Shown here: one piece after another, positions 19,096 to 26,149 of the stretch
Layout of the letters: each line of letters begins with the position of its first letter
How positions within the stretch are numbered: position 1 is the stretch's first letter
NCBI RefSeq assembly: GCF_016785085.1
Contig: NZ_JAENHO010000029.1
Coordinates: 1-50,406 of the forward strand
DNA from: Paractinoplanes lichenicola
Lineage (GTDB): Bacteria; Actinomycetota; Actinomycetes; Mycobacteriales; Micromonosporaceae
Length of the DNA: 50,406 bases
Reading direction: 5' to 3'
The notes under the pieces: generated by a model
Seen by the model: only the letters and a program-made list of their open reading frames with translations
Databases searched by the model: none
Told to the model about the DNA's origin: nothing
Made by a program: the position numbers and the translations under genes

Positions 19096-20631
19096 GTGAC
19101 GGACAACAAGGTCGGACTCAGATCCGAGCGCGGGCCGGTGCTGGCCGCGGTGATGCTGTCGACCGCGCTCATCGCGATCGACTCCACGATCATCGCCACC
19201 GCGGTGCCCTCGATCGTCAAGGACATCGGCGGGTTCACCGAGTTCCCGTGGCTGTTCTCGATCTATCTGCTGGCCCAGGCCGTCTCGGTGCCGATCTACG
19301 GCAAGCTCAACGACCTGTTCGGGCGCAAGCCGGTCATCCTGTGGGGCATCGGCCTGTTCCTGCTCGGCTCGATCCTGTGCGGCGCGGCCTGGAACATGCT
19401 GTCGCTGATCATCTTCCGGGTGGTCCAGGGCCTCGGCGCCGGCGCGATCATGCCGACCACGATCACGATCGTCGGCGACCTCTATTCCGTACGCGAGCGG
19501 GCCAAGGTCCAGGGCTACGTGGCCAGCGTGTGGGGCATCTCGTCGGTGGTCGGCCCGACGCTGGGCGGCGTGTTCAGCGAGTGGATCGACTGGCGCTGGA
19601 TCTTCTTCGTCAACATCCCGCTCTGCCTGCTGGCCGGCGCCATGATCATGCGACGCTTCCACGAGAAGATGGAACGCGGCCGCCCGGTCATCGACTACAA
19701 GGGCGCCGCGCTGCTCACCGTCGGCCTGACGCTGGTCATCCTGGGCGTGCTCGAGGGCGGCCAGGCCTGGTCCTGGACGTCGCCGACCAGCCTGCTAGTC
19801 CTCGGCGGCGGCCTGGCGCTGCTGGTGATCTTCGGCTTCGTCGAACGCGGGGCGGCCGCCCCGGTGCTACCGCTGTGGGTCTTCCGCCGCCGCCTGCTCG
19901 TCACCAGCGGCCAGATCGCCATCGGCGTCGGCGCGATCCTGCTGGCCCTGAGCGCCTACGTGCCGATTTTCGTGCAGGACGTCCTGGGCCAGGGCCCGCT
20001 CGTGGCCGGTTTCGCCCTGGCCGCGCTCACCCTGGGCTGGCCCATCTCGGCCAGTCAAGCCGGGAAGGTCTACCTGCGCGTCGGCTTCCGGGCCTGCGCC
20101 CTGATCGGCACCACCCTGGTCCTGATCGGCACCTGCCTGCTGCTCCTGCTGGACGCGCAGTCGTCGGTCCTCACGGTCGGCGCCTACTGCCTGGTCATCG
20201 GCCTGGGCATGGGCCTGACCGCGGCCCCCACCTTGATCGCCGCCCAATCCAGCGTCGGCTGGTCCGACCGCGGCGTGGTGACGGCCAACAACATCTTCCT
20301 ACGCTCTCTGGGCAGCGCCCTGGGCGCGGCGGTCTTCGGCGCGATCGCCAACGCCATCATCGGCAGCAACACGGTCGACCCGGCCCGCCTGACCACGGCC
20401 GTCCACCGCATCTTCATCGGCATGGTCCTGATCGCCATCGTGATGCTCCTGCTGGCCGCCCTGATCCCCAAATCAGCCGACGCCATCACCACCACCCCCG
20501 CCGACGACCACACCCCAGCCCCCGACGACACCACCCCCGCCAACTCCGATTCCCGCGCCGCCGCCGACGACATCCCCGCCAACTCCGATTCCCGCGCCCC
20601 CGACGACCCCGCCCCGACCTCCACCCGCTGA
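19096..20631 (+). CDS. MFS multidrug transporter, DHA2 family (second copy)
   Basis: This 511-residue, 14-helix exporter begins at GTG 19096 (no strong ribosome binding site). Signatures include IAIDSTIIATAVPSIVKDIGG and motif A (YGKLNDLFGRKPV). It resembles the 'MDR family MFS' group rather than the pump at 15270, with which it shares only the general family pattern. The last 45 residues form a hydrophilic Asp/Pro/Thr-rich tail containing the octapeptide PANSDSRA twice, encoded by a near-identical 24-bp direct repeat, so the tail has grown by duplication. No regulator is adjacent; the substrate is unknown. Confidence 0.9.
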   Translation: MTDNKVGLRSERGPVLAAVMLSTALIAIDSTIIATAVPSIVKDIGGFTEFPWLFSIYLLAQAVSVPIYGKLNDLFGRKPVILWGIGLFLLGSILCGAAWNMLSLIIFRVVQGLGAGAIMPTTITIVGDLYSVRERAKVQGYVASVWGISSVVGPTLGGVFSEWIDWRWIFFVNIPLCLLAGAMIMRRFHEKMERGRPVIDYKGAALLTVGLTLVILGVLEGGQAWSWTSPTSLLVLGGGLALLVIFGFVERGAAAPVLPLWVFRRRLLVTSGQIAIGVGAILLALSAYVPIFVQDVLGQGPLVAGFALAALTLGWPISASQAGKVYLRVGFRACALIGTTLVLIGTCLLLLLDAQSSVLTVGAYCLVIGLGMGLTAAPTLIAAQSSVGWSDRGVVTANNIFLRSLGSALGAAVFGAIANAIIGSNTVDPARLTTAVHRIFIGMVLIAIVMLLLAALIPKSADAITTTPADDHTPAPDDTTPANSDSRAAADDIPANSDSRAPDDPAPTSTR

Positions 20632-20702
20632 CCCCACCCGTCGACCCGGGCCCGGCCCCTAAATGGGAGGCGGGCCTGGGCGTGGAGCGCTAACGTCCGA
20701 AA

Positions 20703-20788
20703 AGTCAGATCCCGTTCCCGAAGGAGGAGCAATGCGAAACGGTTTCCCGCCCCGCCTGTTGGAAGCCGTCTCCTCGAAGGATCTGACT
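20703..20788 (+). promoter_or_regulatory. Candidate attenuator/leader structure of the Tet(M)-like gene
   Basis: A perfect 10-bp inverted repeat, AGTCAGATCC (20703-20712) and GGATCTGACT (20779-20788), brackets the leader ORF start. Inside it a second hairpin pairs ACGGTTTCC (20739-20747) with GGAAGCCGT (20761-20769). The distal outer arm covers AAGGA (20777-20781), the only ribosome binding site available to the GTG start at 20793. A -10-like TAACGT lies at 20691-20696, which would start the RNA close to the first arm. The arrangement suggests translation of the leader controls access to the main gene. Confidence 0.6.
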
Positions 20789-20839
20789 CCGCGTGCCCTT
20801 TCTCAATCTCGGAATCGTCGCCCATGTCGACGCCGGTAA
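20732..20839 (+). CDS. Putative 35-residue leader peptide
   Basis: A near-perfect Shine-Dalgarno AAGGAGGAGC (20721-20730) precedes ATG 20732. The frame encodes MRNGFPPRLLEAVSSKDLTP followed by an Arg-rich end and stops at TAA 20837-20839, overlapping the main gene in the +1 frame. The signal is far stronger than that of the main gene. Tet(M)-type genes are known to be regulated by leader-peptide attenuation, so a regulatory role is likely. No homology is recognised, and the peptide itself may have no function. Confidence 0.55.
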   Translation: MRNGFPPRLLEAVSSKDLTPRALSQSRNRRPCRRR

Positions 20840-23450
20840 GACCAGCCTGACCGAACGCCTCCTCTATGCCGGGGGCGTGCTCGACGCTGTCGGCAGCGTG
20901 GACGCCGGCACCACCCGCACCGATTCGCTCGCCCTGGAACGCCGCCGCGGCATCACCATCAAGACCGCCGTCGCGTCGTTCCCGCTCGGCGATCGCATCG
21001 TCAACCTGATCGACACACCCGGCCACCCCGACTTCATCGCCGAGGTGGAGCGGGCCCTCCGCGTGCTCGACGGCGCCGTCCTCGTCATCTCGGCCGTCGA
21101 AGGCGTCCAAGCACAGACCCGCGTACTCCTGCGCACTCTTCGCCGCTTGCGCGTCCCCACCCTCATCTTCGTCAACAAGATCGACCGAGCCGGCGCCCGC
21201 TACGACGGCGTCCTCGACGAGATCGCCACGCGGTTGACACCCGGCATCGTGCCGGTCAGCGGCGTCCGCGCCCTAGGCACCCCCGACGCCTCGGCACACC
21301 CGCTCGGCTGCTCAGATCCGTCGTTCACCGCCCGCCTGGTCGACCTCTCCGCCGACCCGCACCTGCTGGCCCAGTGGGTCCGCGACGAAACCTCCATCCC
21401 GTACGCCACCCTGCGCGACGTCCTACGTTCGCGCACCCACGCGGCGACCGTCTCCCCGGTCTTCTTCGGCTCAGCAGTAACCGGCGCCGGCATCGACGCG
21501 CTGCTGCACGGCCTGACCGACCTGCTGCCACCCGCTCCCGGCGACCCGAACGGCCCCCTGACCGGCACAGTGTTCAAAATCGAGCGAGACCGCGCAGGAT
21601 CCCGCATCGCCTACGTCCGAATGTTCAACGGCACCTTGCACGTCCGCGACCACCTACCCCAAGGCGTAGTAACAGCGATCGAAGCAGTCACCGCCCAGAC
21701 ACCCGCCGCCATCCCCGAGGCCCCACCGAACCGCGCGACCCCCGCCCGCGCACATTCGAGCAATAGACACCCAACCGATCCCACGCCCTCGGTCGACACC
21801 ACGCTCTCGGCCGACGCAACGGACTCGGCCGACGACAACCGCCCGAGCAGCGCGCGTTCGAGCGACGTTGCGCGTTCTGGTGGTGGGGATATGAGCGACG
21901 TTGCGCGTTCGAGCAATGTCGTGCGACAAGACGGGGGCGCGCGGTTGGCCGATTCTGAGCCGGCCGGTGCTGCGCGTCCCGGCAGTGCACCTTCGAGCGA
22001 CGCTGCGGGCACAAGCGACGTTGCACGTTTGAGCGACGTTGCGCGTTCGAGCGGTAGTGCGCAGTCCGGGGATGCGCGGTTCGGCGGTGGTGCGCGTTCG
22101 AGCGATGGTGCGCAGTCCGGGGATGCGCGGTTGGGCGACGTTGCGCGTTCGAGCGATTTGGAGCAGGACGGGGAAGCGCGGCTGGGCGGTGTTGCGCGTT
22201 CGAGCGATGGTGCGCAGTCCGGGCATGCGCGGTTGGGCGGTGGTGCGCGGTTGAGCGATGGTGCGCAGTCCGGGGATGCGCGGTTGGGCGGTGGTGCGCG
22301 GTTGAGCGATGGTGCGCAGTCCGGAGATGCGCGGTTGAGCGAAGTTGCGCGTTTGGGGGATGTTCAGCGGTTGCGTGATGTTGCGCGTCTTCGGCGGGGG
22401 CGGGTGGACGGAGGGGCGCGGTCGGGTGGGGTTTCGGCGGGGGAGATTGCGAAAGTGCACGGGCTGCGCGACGTGCGGATCGGGGATGTGATCGGGGTTG
22501 GCGGGGTGGGGAACGAGGGTGAGCTCTTCGCGCCGCCGGGTCTTGAGACTGTTGTTGTTGCTGTGCGGGATTCTCAGCGGCGGTTGTTGCATGCGGCGTT
22601 GACCGAGATGGCCGAGCAGGATCCGTTGATTGATTTGCGGCGGGACGATCGGCGGGGGGAGCTGGCCGTCTCGCTCTACGGCGAAGTGCAGAAGGAAGTG
22701 CTTGAGACGACACTGGCCGAGGAGTACGGGATCGAGGTCGTTTTTCGGGAGAGCAGCGTGCTGCACGTCGAGCGGCCGGTCGGGTGCGGGCGGGCGATCG
22801 AGATCCTCGGCAAGGCCAGCAATCCGTTCCTGGCCACCGTCGAACTGGTTGTCGAACCGGGGGAGCCGGACTCCGACGTGAGCTTCGAGCTCGACGTTCC
22901 GATCGAGCAGGTGCCGATTCATCTGTTCAAGACGGAGGAGTTCTTCCGCGAGGCGCTCGAGGACACCGTGCGCCGCACGCTGGGGCAGGGGCTTTACGGG
23001 TGGCCGGTGGTCGGCATCCGGGTGCGGGTGATCCGGACCGGGTTCACCGCGCCGATGACGGGGGCCGGTGATTACCGCAAGCTGCTCCCGCTCGTGGTGA
23101 TGCCGGCGCTGGTCGAGGCCGGCACCGTCGTGTGCGAGCCTGTGCACCGCTTCCGGCTCGATGGGCCGGCCGACACCCTCAGCGCCGTGCTTGGTCTGTT
23201 CGGGCGCTACATGGAGTCGTCCCTGGTGGACGGCGCCGGCTTCGTCGTCGAGGGCCGGGTCCCGGTCGCCCGTCTGCGGGAGCTGGAGCTGGCCGTTCCG
23301 GGGCTGACCCACGGGGAGGGCGTCCTGGAGACGACGTTCGACAGCTATCGCCCGGTGCCGCCGCCCTATCCGACGCGGGCTCGCTCGGACGACAACCCGC
23401 TCGACCGCCGCGAATACCTGCTCCGAGTGGAACGGCGCCTGCGCCTCTGA
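20793..23450 (+). CDS. Tet(M)/OtrA-like ribosomal-protection GTPase with a large repetitive insertion
   Basis: This 885-residue translational GTPase starts at GTG 20793. The G domain is intact: GIVAHVDAGKTSLTERLLY (G1), RRGITIKTA (G2), DTPGHPDF (G3), NKID (G4). Domain II begins (MFNGTLHVRDHLP) but is interrupted by a Ser/Ala/Arg/Asp/Gly repeat region at about residues 300-546, then resumes with AGEIAKVHGLRDVRIGDVIG. Domains III-V follow, including LAEEYGIEVVFRESSVLHVERP, to the C-terminus. Without the insert it would have the usual ~640 residues. The family removes tetracycline-like drugs from the ribosome or acts as an EF-G paralogue. Because the flanking domain II strands are in frame, the insert is probably translated. 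Resistance function is inferred. Confidence 0.88.
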   Translation: MPFLNLGIVAHVDAGKTSLTERLLYAGGVLDAVGSVDAGTTRTDSLALERRRGITIKTAVASFPLGDRIVNLIDTPGHPDFIAEVERALRVLDGAVLVISAVEGVQAQTRVLLRTLRRLRVPTLIFVNKIDRAGARYDGVLDEIATRLTPGIVPVSGVRALGTPDASAHPLGCSDPSFTARLVDLSADPHLLAQWVRDETSIPYATLRDVLRSRTHAATVSPVFFGSAVTGAGIDALLHGLTDLLPPAPGDPNGPLTGTVFKIERDRAGSRIAYVRMFNGTLHVRDHLPQGVVTAIEAVTAQTPAAIPEAPPNRATPARAHSSNRHPTDPTPSVDTTLSADATDSADDNRPSSARSSDVARSGGGDMSDVARSSNVVRQDGGARLADSEPAGAARPGSAPSSDAAGTSDVARLSDVARSSGSAQSGDARFGGGARSSDGAQSGDARLGDVARSSDLEQDGEARLGGVARSSDGAQSGHARLGGGARLSDGAQSGDARLGGGARLSDGAQSGDARLSEVARLGDVQRLRDVARLRRGRVDGGARSGGVSAGEIAKVHGLRDVRIGDVIGVGGVGNEGELFAPPGLETVVVAVRDSQRRLLHAALTEMAEQDPLIDLRRDDRRGELAVSLYGEVQKEVLETTLAEEYGIEVVFRESSVLHVERPVGCGRAIEILGKASNPFLATVELVVEPGEPDSDVSFELDVPIEQVPIHLFKTEEFFREALEDTVRRTLGQGLYGWPVVGIRVRVIRTGFTAPMTGAGDYRKLLPLVVMPALVEAGTVVCEPVHRFRLDGPADTLSAVLGLFGRYMESSLVDGAGFVVEGRVPVARLRELELAVPGLTHGEGVLETTFDSYRPVPPPYPTRARSDDNPLDRREYLLRVERRLRL
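22059..22364 (+). repeat. 51-bp in-frame tandem repeats inside the Tet(M)-like gene
   Basis: Units starting GCGCAGTCCGG(G/A)GATGCGCG recur at 22059, 22110, 22212, 22263 and 22314, with a degenerate unit at 22161, so the period is exactly 51 bp (17 codons). The encoded unit is close to AQSGDARLGGGARLSDG. Shorter related motifs (GCGCGTTCGAGCGA) extend the repetitive zone back to about 21850. The period is a multiple of three, so copy-number changes keep the reading frame. Confidence 0.9.
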
Positions 23451-23455
23451 CGGGA

Positions 23456-23618
23456 GTGCCGGGTCGGGCGGAGTGGTGCCGGTAAAGCTGACGGGCGTGC
23501 CGGGTTGGGCGGAGCGGTGCCGGTAAAGCTGACAGGCGTGCCGCTCGGGCGGAGCGGTGCCGGCGAAGCTGAAGGGCGTGCCGGGGCGGGCGGGGCGGAC
23601 CGGCGAAGCGGGACGGGC
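23456..23618. repeat. Four tandem copies of a ~41-bp repeat downstream of the Tet(M)-like gene
   Basis: Units begin at 23456, 23497, 23538 and 23578 and share GTGCCGG...GGGCGGAG(T/C)GGTGCCGG(T/C)(A/G)AAGCTGA. The first two are almost identical, the third is one base shorter and the fourth is more diverged. They begin 6 bp after the stop codon. No gene is supported in the whole gap 23451-23831; beyond the repeats I see only the PadR operator region. Confidence 0.85.
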
Positions 23619-23800
23619 CGTGCTGGACCCCGCGCCACGGCCGGATGGGCGCGCTTCGGCCGGGACCAATTTTCGGTGCTTACGGGCGGCAGCCGCCGAA
23701 GGCGGAGAGCGGCCTGACCTGCGTTTGTAAGAGATGACGAGGCGTACGTCTTCGTGCTTCTAACTATGTTCTTGATGGCACGTTGGTGTAAGCCATTGCC

Positions 23801-23821
23801 ATAGTGTGTGAGACACAGTAT
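23801..23821. promoter_or_regulatory. PadR-type operator upstream of padR
   Basis: An inverted repeat of TGTGT-GAG-ACACA lies at the centre, and flanking ATAG and GTAT extend it to 9-bp arms with a single mismatch. PadR proteins bind palindromes built on ATGT/ACAT or TGT/ACA half-sites. It ends 10 bp before the PadR ATG, consistent with autoregulation of the PadR-membrane protein operon. Confidence 0.65.
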
Positions 23822-23831
23822 TGTTCTGAGC

Positions 23832-24176
23832 ATGACAACGGACGCGACGTTAGCCAGCCACTTGCAGGAGCTGCGCCGCGGCACGGTGGTCGTCGCCAGC
23901 CTCACCGTGCTGCGGACGCCGGGCTACGGCTATTCACTGCTCGAGACGCTGAGCGAGTCCGGCTTCGAGGTCGAGGCCAACACGCTCTACCCCCTGCTGC
24001 GCCGGCTCGAGAGCCAAGGGCTGCTCACCAGCTCGTGGAACACCGACGAGGCCCGGCCGCGCAAGTTCTACACGACGACCGCGCAGGGCAACGCGATTGC
24101 CGACGCCCTGCGCACCGAATGGGCCCGCCTCGACGAGGCAATCACCGACCTCTCCACCACCCCCGTGAAGGAATGA
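23832..24176 (+). CDS. PadR-family transcriptional regulator
   Basis: This 114-residue winged-helix protein has the PadR signature (LRRGTVVVASLTVLRTPGYG; FEVEANTLYPLLRRLESQGL; RKFYTTTAQGNA). ATG 23832 was chosen over GTG 23808 because the latter lies in the predicted operator. The family senses small molecules or cell-envelope stress. The next gene starts 5 bp downstream, so the two are one operon. Confidence 0.92.
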   Translation: MTTDATLASHLQELRRGTVVVASLTVLRTPGYGYSLLETLSESGFEVEANTLYPLLRRLESQGLLTSSWNTDEARPRKFYTTTAQGNAIADALRTEWARLDEAITDLSTTPVKE

Positions 24177-24181
24177 TCACC

Positions 24182-25162
24182 ATGTCTGCGAACCTCGTCG
24201 ACCGTTACGTTTTCACCGCCCTGCGCCGCGTGCCCGAGCAGCAGCGCGCCGACATCGATCGTGAGTTGCGCGCCTCCATCGAGGATGCGGTGGACGCCCG
24301 CGTCGAGGCCGGTGAGGAGCGTGAGGCCGCCGTCGAGACCACGCTTCTCGAGCTGGGCGATCCCGATCGATTGGCCGACAGTTATGCCGACAGACCCAAC
24401 TATCTGATCGGTCCCGAGCTTTACCCGGTGTGGCGCCGCTCGCTGATGATGCTGCTGACGGTCGTCCTGCCGATCGTTGTCATCGTGGTCGCGGTCGTGC
24501 AGGTCCTGGCCGAGGATGCGGGCTTCGGCGAGGTGATCGGCTCGGCGATCGGCACGATCATCAACGTCGGCGCGCACATGGCCTTCTGGGTCACGCTCGG
24601 CTTCTGGATCATCGAGCGCACCGGCGCGGGCAAGGACGACATCAATCGGCCGTGGACCCCCAAAGACCTTCCCCGGTACGAACCTGGAGCGCTCACCCGG
24701 GTGCAGTTCGCGGCCAACCTGGTCTGGCCGGCCGTGCTCATCCTGGCCCTGGTGCTGCAGCAGTTCACGTTCACCGAGGTGCCGCTGCTCGACCCGGCGA
24801 ACTGGAACTTCTGGTGGCCCGTGCTGATCGGCCTCATCGTCCTCAAGGGGCTGTGGGTGTTCTGGGTCTATCGGCTGGGCACCTGGACGCGGCAGGTCGC
24901 GGTGGTCAACGCCATTCACGGCGTGGTGATCGGCGGCGTGATCCTCTACCTGCTGGCCGCCGACAAGTTCTTCAACCCGGCGTTCCCCGGCTTCAACGGC
25001 GTGGAGGTCGACCTCGAGGGCTGGATCTCGGTGGCCGTGATGATCACGACGGGCCTGAGTATCGCGTACGAGATCTTCGACGTGGCCCGCAAGGCCGAGC
25101 AGGCTCGCAAGGGCCTCGGCGTCAAGGTCCCCGGTACGGGCAACACGTACACCGCTAGCTGA
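24182..25162 (+). CDS. HAAS-domain membrane protein (PadR partner)
   Basis: This 326-residue protein has a cytoplasmic N-terminal domain of about 85 residues (VDRYVFTALRRVPEQQRADI; LLELGDPDRLADSY), typical of the HAAS/permease-prefix domain that occurs next to PadR regulators. About six membrane helices follow (near 90-112, 125-150, 180-200, 213-232, 245-263, 278-297). AAGGA sits 9 bases before ATG 24182; an ATG at 24173 overlapping the padR stop is possible but lies on the ribosome binding site. The function is unknown; the family is thought to signal or regulate at the membrane with its PadR partner. Confidence 0.82.
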   Translation: MSANLVDRYVFTALRRVPEQQRADIDRELRASIEDAVDARVEAGEEREAAVETTLLELGDPDRLADSYADRPNYLIGPELYPVWRRSLMMLLTVVLPIVVIVVAVVQVLAEDAGFGEVIGSAIGTIINVGAHMAFWVTLGFWIIERTGAGKDDINRPWTPKDLPRYEPGALTRVQFAANLVWPAVLILALVLQQFTFTEVPLLDPANWNFWWPVLIGLIVLKGLWVFWVYRLGTWTRQVAVVNAIHGVVIGGVILYLLAADKFFNPAFPGFNGVEVDLEGWISVAVMITTGLSIAYEIFDVARKAEQARKGLGVKVPGTGNTYTAS

Positions 25163-25169
25163 TTCCGAA

Positions 25170-25203
25170 CGAAGCGCCTCTCGGTTCGCCGGGGGGCGTT
25201 TCG
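25170..25203 (+). terminator. Hairpin terminator after the PadR-HAAS operon
   Basis: CGAAGCGCC (25170-25178) pairs with GGCGTTTCG (25195-25203) with one wobble and a 16-base loop, 7 bp after the stop codon. There is no clean T-run, as is common in actinomycetes. The rest of the gap to 25401 holds nothing recognised. Confidence 0.55.
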
Positions 25204-25401
25204 GCGCGTGTGGCCAACTCAACAACTAGCTAGCTGTACGAGGATGGCGGTTGGCGTCACCGGAACCCGTGAGCCGGATCAGGACGCCTTTTGGGCGCGC
25301 CGTCGTACTCCCCTGAGCGAACCCGACCCGGTCGAGCGGAACGTTGCGATGAGCGGTCGGGGAAGAGCGGTGGCTTTTGAGAACGGACCTACGGTGGCCG
25401 C

Positions 25402-25929
25402 ATGCTCGAATTGATCGAACCGACGACCCGGCTGCACGCGGCCTTCCTCGACTGCCACGACGAGTGGGGTCCGGGTCTGCACGAGGACGGCTTCGGGCTG
25501 GGTGCCGACGACGACGTGCGCTCGCCCGACGGATTCGAGACGTGGCTGAAAGAGCGTTTGCGTGGTTCGCATCCGACCGGCACGCCCTGCCCGGACGGGA
25601 GGCACGCGACGATGCGCTGGATCGTGGAGGACGGACGGGTTCTGGGCGGGATCGCGTTGCGGCACAAGTTCGACATCCGCTTCGGTCACATCGGCTACGG
25701 CGTACGGCCGTCGGCTCGGCGGCGCGGGGTTGCCGGCTGGGCGCTGGGCGAGATGCTGCTGGAAGCGCGGGCGGCGCTCAACCTCGACCGCGTGCTCATC
25801 CCGTGTCTCGCGGACAACCTCGCCTCGGCCCGCACGATCGAAAGCCGCGGCGGCGTGCTCGACGAGATCTGGCAGACCGAGAACGGCCCGGTCCGCCGCT
25901 ACTGGATCGATCTGGCGCCGATGCGGTGA
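25402..25929 (+). CDS. GNAT-family N-acetyltransferase
   Basis: This 175-residue protein has the acetyl-CoA-binding GNAT pattern: a beta-strand HIGYGVRPSARRRGVAGWAL (motif A, R/Q-x-x-G-x-G/A type) followed by a helix, and LADNLASARTIESRGGVLDE (motif B). It resembles YjaB/Eis-unrelated small-molecule acetyltransferases with an N-terminal LIEPTTRLHAAFLDCHDEW segment. Substrate unknown. The stop TGA is itself the beginning of the 15-bp repeat array that follows. Confidence 0.88.
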   Translation: MLELIEPTTRLHAAFLDCHDEWGPGLHEDGFGLGADDDVRSPDGFETWLKERLRGSHPTGTPCPDGRHATMRWIVEDGRVLGGIALRHKFDIRFGHIGYGVRPSARRRGVAGWALGEMLLEARAALNLDRVLIPCLADNLASARTIESRGGVLDEIWQTENGPVRRYWIDLAPMR

Positions 25930-26149
25930 GGGTGCCGAAGCGGAGGGTGCCGAAGCGGAGGGTGCCGAAGCGGAGGGTGCCGAAGCGGAGGGTGCCGAAG
26001 CGGAGGGTGCCGAAGCGGAGGGTGCCGAAGCGGAGGGTGCCGAAGCGGAGGGTGCCGAAACGGAGGGCGCCGAAACGGTGAGAGCGCCGAAGCGGTGAAG
26101 GTGCCGACGCGGTGAGAGTGCCGAAACGGGGAGGGCGTCGGAGCGGTGG
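25928..26149. repeat. 15-bp minisatellite between the GNAT and PucR genes
   Basis: The unit GAGGGTGCCGAAGCG is repeated perfectly eight times from 25928 to 26047. Two more units carry one or two changes (26048-26077), and more degenerate 16-17-bp versions continue to 26149. The array starts in the stop codon of the acetyltransferase and ends at the stop of the PucR gene, whose own last codons (GGTGTCGAAGCGG) resemble the unit. All six frames are open, which creates false ORFs. No gene is supported here. Confidence 0.95.

Noticed and set aside
21654..23669. 671-codon open frame on the minus strand across the Tet(M)-like gene
   Set aside because: It is antisense to a gene with clear GTPase motifs. 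It is open because of high GC and the multiple-of-three repeat, and shows only Arg/Thr/Pro-rich repetition without a ribosome binding site.
25928..26149. CRISPR array
   Set aside because: The repeats are contiguous 15-bp units with no spacers and no cas genes nearby.
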